Origin: Enterospora canceri
Taxonomy: Eukaryota > Microsporidia > Enterocytozoonidae
Length of the DNA: 27,550 nucleotides
NCBI GenBank assembly: GCA_002087915.1
Contig: LWDP01000020.1
Location: 1 to 27,550, forward strand
Direction of reading: 5' to 3'
The translations under genes and the position numbers were made by a program. The notes under the pieces were generated by a model. The model saw only the letters and a program-made list of their open reading frames with translations, ran no database searches and was not told the origin of the DNA. This document shows positions 24,998 through 27,550 of the stretch, in pieces. Position 1 is the stretch's first letter, and each line of letters opens with the position of its first letter.

Positions 24998-25075
24998 AAA
25001 GGGACAAAAATATTCAACAAATATTGAAAGCAACCTGTAAATTTCAGCCTAAAAATAGGCGCAATTTCCTCTCCA

Positions 25076-25495
25076 ATGCCTCAAACCAGTACAAAAATTC
25101 TATTTGCGTATTTGGTGAAATACCTGGAGTTTGACGAGAACAGGTTGAAGGAGTTAGGAGCAGATATGGGCAGAAACATGTTGATGATTCACGGATTTGA
25201 GAGGGAGCAGACACTCGAGGGCCTCCTCTACAAAATCACGTACGTCCACTTGCCGCAGTTCTACGAAACAGCTCGCCACCTCGAGAAAGTGGTCAAGAAC
25301 AAGCACTACCTGATCACTGAATCAAATCCAATTTTCACAAACCAGGCAAGCACGCCCCAGAATGAGACATTTTGCTGTGAGACACTGATAGCAGGCGCAA
25401 TTGAGAAGATGATTGGAGTCAGTGGATTCAGCTGTGACGTCACAGCCCACAACTCCACGAACAAGGTCGTCTACGAGGTGCAGGCATCCAATTGA
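25076..25495 (+). CDS. TRS31: TRAPP complex subunit Trs31/TRAPPC5-like
   Basis: A 139-residue protein. It follows the Bet3-fold TRAPP pattern: an N-terminal helix with NRLKELGADMGRNMLMIHGF (compare -L-DLGY-VG-R--EL), a middle YLITESNPIFTNQASTPQN (compare EYMI-DNEPL-N-FIS-PK), then FCCETLIAGAIEKMIGVSGF and CDVTAHNS, matching the LNCAAFVAGIVEG-L---GF--VTAH block that marks TRAPPC5. TRAPP is a tethering and Rab-GEF complex for ER-Golgi traffic. It is shorter than yeast Trs31 (about 280) because long insertions are absent. The start has TCTCCA instead of a strict CCC. Its stop is 3 bp from the stop of the convergent zinc-finger gene. Confidence 0.75.
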   Translation: MPQTSTKILFAYLVKYLEFDENRLKELGADMGRNMLMIHGFEREQTLEGLLYKITYVHLPQFYETARHLEKVVKNKHYLITESNPIFTNQASTPQNETFCCETLIAGAIEKMIGVSGFSCDVTAHNSTNKVVYEVQASN

Positions 25496-25498
25496 TCA

Positions 25499-25743
25499 TC
25501 ATTTGAATCTGACATTGTGGAGTCGATCCATGTGTGAAACCAGGCTCTTCTTATATACATAGGTGCATCCACAGTAGATGCACTGGTATTTCTTGCTGTT
25601 GATGGACGAGATTGCCCCTTTTGATTCGACGAGGATGTCGTCTGGTTTCTCCCTGACTTTCTTCACAAGTTGAGGAAGAGCAAGGCGTCATTGACGCGTC
25701 TCTGGTTGATCATGTTCTTCTGGTGATACTGTTTGCTTCCCAT
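25499..25743 (-). pseudogene. frameshifted small C2H2 zinc-finger gene
   Basis: Too short and broken for a long reading frame. Starting at the ATG at 25743, preceded by ACCC, the first frame encodes 26 residues (MGSKQYHQKNMINQRRVNDA, ending LLFLNL) and stops at 25663. The -1 frame is then open for 61 codons from 25687 to the stop at 25499, without any ATG before its zinc finger. It encodes KKYQCIYCGCTYVYKKSLVS followed by HMDRLH, a textbook C-X2-C-X12-H-X4-H finger with the usual aromatic and Leu positions, then NVRFK and stop. A one-base difference within about 25663-25687 would join the two. It may be a real lesion, a base-calling error or programmed frameshifting. No family is recognised. 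Confidence 0.6.
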
Positions 25744-25856
25744 GGGTCCATCTGTCAATGTTCAGCTATCTTTCATCAGTTTGAGTATCTGATCAGAAAA
25801 GGCATTGATGGATCAATTCATTCTATGATTCATCTTGAAATCAAATAAATCACAAA

Positions 25857-26867
25857 TTAAAAACAAGTTTGACAGGTGGAGAATTCCGGTTGATCAAAGA
25901 AGGCGTTTGAGGGCCGATCCACGAATGTGGTTGTTTTCAGCCAGAAACTGATCAAGCCTGGTTTCCAGGGTGCTTCTCTCGTCCAATACGACACTGAAGA
26001 CGTAGCCGTAGAACAGGAATGCGTGGATGTAGAACAAGTTGGTTCCCAGGAAACTGTAGTTTTGGGTGAATGAGATGATGGCAGTAGCACCGTGCAACAC
26101 GACGGCAACACGACGGCAACACCATTCAACACCAGCAGAATGTTACGAGGAGTGTAGGAAGTGTCACGGATGCACAGGTTCAGCAGAACGAATATTCCAA
26201 ATTCAACCAAAAAGGCGACGTGGACGAGGCACCACTCAACCAGGCAGATCAGTGTTTGAGGATTCTTGCATTCGATCTTGTTAAGTGGCTCATTTTCGTA
26301 CAGGTTCATGATAAATCGATATGCAACAAACATTGATAGAAATGTGAATACCATTATGCGAAGTGATTTGAAGTTCTTTCTCTTTTGATACGCCTCGATG
26401 ATGCAGGAGTCGTTGGTGAGGACTGTGATGCTTTTGAGGGTGATTGGGCCCAGTATCGTGGTGAAATGGTATGCGAAGCCAAACTCAAGCGTAGCCAATC
26501 CCCCTATCAGAAAGACCAAAATCCAATAGATTCTGATTGAATTGATAATGAATATTCCGAGTATCTGGAGACAGGTGGATGCCTTGAGCATGTACAGAAT
26601 CACAGCAGACGCAATGGTGCTTCTGTATTGCGTGATATCCACCGTAACCAATGCTTCCATGAATCCAACAAATAGTCCCAGGTTGATCGCAAATGTGATT
26701 ATTATTTTGCCAATACAGATGTCTTTGATTCCACCTTCCTCAGGAATGGTTTGAGGAGTCAGTAGAAAGATAATCAGGGTGTTCTTTGCAATGAAGACAA
26801 CCCAATGGAAGATGATTGCTGCATTGAGCTCAGCAAAATTCCGCTTGGCCAATATTTTGTTTATCAT
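25857..26867 (-). CDS. polytopic membrane protein with frameshifted C-terminus
   Basis: A protein with about six to eight hydrophobic segments, start ATG at 26867 preceded by TACCC. As read it has 336 residues, but from about residue 253 the frame turns into an implausible Ser/Thr/Cys-rich tail. The cause is visible: an 11-bp unit is tandemly duplicated at 26095-26116. In the next frame, right after the duplication, sequence continues in the same membrane-protein style (LHGATAIISFTQNYSFLGTN, then FYIHAFLFYGYVFSVVLDER) and ends at 25894 with a plausible polar tail (LAENNHIRGSALKRLL). I infer the ancestral end at 25894. The family is unrecognised; it is likely lineage-specific. Confidence 0.68.
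   Translation of the reverse strand: MINKILAKRNFAELNAAIIFHWVVFIAKNTLIIFLLTPQTIPEEGGIKDICIGKIIITFAINLGLFVGFMEALVTVDITQYRSTIASAVILYMLKASTCLQILGIFIINSIRIYWILVFLIGGLATLEFGFAYHFTTILGPITLKSITVLTNDSCIIEAYQKRKNFKSLRIMVFTFLSMFVAYRFIMNLYENEPLNKIECKNPQTLICLVEWCLVHVAFLVEFGIFVLLNLCIRDTSYTPRNILLVLNGVAVVLPSCCTVLLPSSHSPKTTVSWEPTCSTSTHSCSTATSSVSYWTREAPWKPGLISFWLKTTTFVDRPSNAFFDQPEFSTCQTCF
26095..26122. repeat. 11-bp tandem duplication causing a frameshift
   Basis: CAACACGACGG occurs at 26095-26105 and again at 26106-26116, followed by a partial third CAACAC (26117-26122). Since 11 is not a multiple of 3, the second copy shifts the membrane-protein frame on the minus strand. Ignoring one copy restores the frame across the repeat (NGVAVVLHGATA). 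Confidence 0.85.
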
Positions 26868-26914
26868 GGGTAAACAATATCACTATCAATATTGATTATT
26901 GGTTTGGCATAATG

Positions 26915-26950
26915 ATTTATAAAAGTTGAGTAATTTATAAAAGTTGAGTA
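26915..26950. repeat. 18-bp tandem direct repeat beside a stop codon
   Basis: ATTTATAAAAGTTGAGTA is present twice in perfect tandem (26915-26932 and 26933-26950). A degenerate third copy (ATTTATCAATGTTGAATG, from 26951) includes the stop codon (26956-26958) of the next minus-strand gene. It lies in the 3' region of that gene and upstream of the membrane-protein gene at 26867. Confidence 0.8.
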
Positions 26951-26955
26951 ATTTA

Positions 26956-27550
26956 TCAATGTTGAATGATGGTACGATGTAGTTCACGGAAGTCGTGCAG
27001 TTTGCGTGTCAGCTGCTTCATGTTCTCAGGCATGTCTGTCAGTCTGAAGTACCCTATGAATTCAGCATAATACTCCTTTTTGTTACTGAAGCGTGTTTTG
27101 TTGATTAGCTTTAGAATTGATCTCTCCTCAGCCGAAGACTCCCAATCTAAACCAAGTACTGCGCTAATAAATGTCATTTCCTTCCTGTTTCTGTCTTTCA
27201 GGTCAAACTTTATCAGCTCCTTAAAAAGTGTCTCATCGAGATTCTTGTTTCCTCGTACACTGCGCTTGCTGGAATGAAACAGCACCACTTTCACGTTTCT
27301 GTTGTCGTCTTGGAGCAACGGAGCCAGCAGATTCCTCTCAAGAATCGTGTCCAATTCGAATACGCGTTTTTCAAGGGGGAGAGCCCGAACAGCCTCAAGC
27401 TGCTCACGAGTCACGTCGTAGTCATCAAGGTCCAAGATGTAGAATGTGACTGTGACACGGAGCAGAAAGAGAAACAGTAGCGCCAGCAGAGTCAGAATGT
27501 GAGAGAGAAGCCCCACTTTGAAGACGAATGTTTTGTCTTTGCTTTTGAAT
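26956..27550 (-). CDS. membrane-anchored or secreted protein, 5' end beyond the window
   Basis: The frame is open from the stop at 26956 to the right edge with no ATG: a GTG at 27516 is not a credible start, and codons upstream (FKSKDKTFVFKVGLLSH) continue without a stop. So the gene is truncated by the window. A hydrophobic segment GLLSHILTLLALLFLFLLRV follows basic residues and is followed by a polar, charged remainder of about 160 residues, suggesting a type II membrane anchor or an uncleaved signal. I do not recognise the family. The protein ends in IIQH, with a degenerate repeat copy overlapping its stop. Confidence 0.65.
   Translation of the reverse strand, partial: FKSKDKTFVFKVGLLSHILTLLALLFLFLLRVTVTFYILDLDDYDVTREQLEAVRALPLEKRVFELDTILERNLLAPLLQDDNRNVKVVLFHSSKRSVRGNKNLDETLFKELIKFDLKDRNRKEMTFISAVLGLDWESSAEERSILKLINKTRFSNKKEYYAEFIGYFRLTDMPENMKQLTRKLHDFRELHRTIIQH

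Noticed and set aside
25652..25671. 14-base GT...AG segment that would restore the zinc-finger frame if spliced
   Set aside because: Shorter than any credible spliceosomal intron (microsporidian introns are about 23 bases or more) and lacks a branch-site context; a frameshift is simpler.

Overview
This window is most likely a chromosome segment from a microsporidian, a highly compacted fungus-related parasite. The genes are eukaryotic (SRP72-like protein, cytosolic alanyl- and glutamyl-tRNA synthetases, a Set1-like methyltransferase, PP1, eIF2A, NSA2, RAD51, TAF10, TRAPP subunit, LSm7, Air1/2-type zinc-knuckle protein). No introns are evident, there is about one gene per kilobase, and spacers are mostly 10-130 bp. 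About 21 of 26 visible start codons carry a CCC-type motif a few bases upstream, a signal known from Encephalitozoon and other microsporidia. I used this motif to choose starts, which shortened several reading frames to a downstream ATG. Species cannot be determined from sequence reading alone.

Layout. 142-7209 (all minus): SRP72-like TPR protein, polytopic membrane protein, alanyl-tRNA synthetase, a 336-bp spacer, a 68-residue MOZART1-like protein, and a protein with an FG-containing tail (possible nucleoporin). 7320-12222: small unknown (+), glutamyl-tRNA synthetase (-), unknown (-), then an RNA-metabolism group: RBM26/27-like protein (+), LSm7 (-) and Air1/2-like zinc-knuckle protein (-). 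A tRNA-Val(UAC) (+) lies at 12278-12350. 12363-16389 (all minus): SET-domain methyltransferase, PP1 catalytic subunit, eIF2A. 16414-18906 (all plus): three proteins without firm assignment, one a polytopic membrane protein. 18945-21063: ankyrin protein (-) and NSA2 (+), sharing a 55-bp divergent start region. 21078-24997 (all minus): RAD51, TAF10 and two tandem paralogous membrane-anchored AAA ATPases. 25076-27550: TRAPP Trs31-like protein (+), a frameshifted C2H2 zinc-finger gene (-), a polytopic membrane protein whose 3' end is frameshifted by an 11-bp tandem duplication (-), and a membrane-anchored protein running off the right edge (-).

The genes are mostly core housekeeping functions (translation, RNA turnover, chromatin/transcription, recombination, trafficking, spindle organisation) mixed with lineage-specific membrane proteins. 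I see no rRNA, transposon, CRISPR array or viral insertion. The most noteworthy points are the probable MOZART1 homolog, the tandem membrane AAA pair, two independent 3'-end lesions about 350 bp apart, and the pervasive CCC start signal including a mirror-image pair at the ankyrin/NSA2 divergence.
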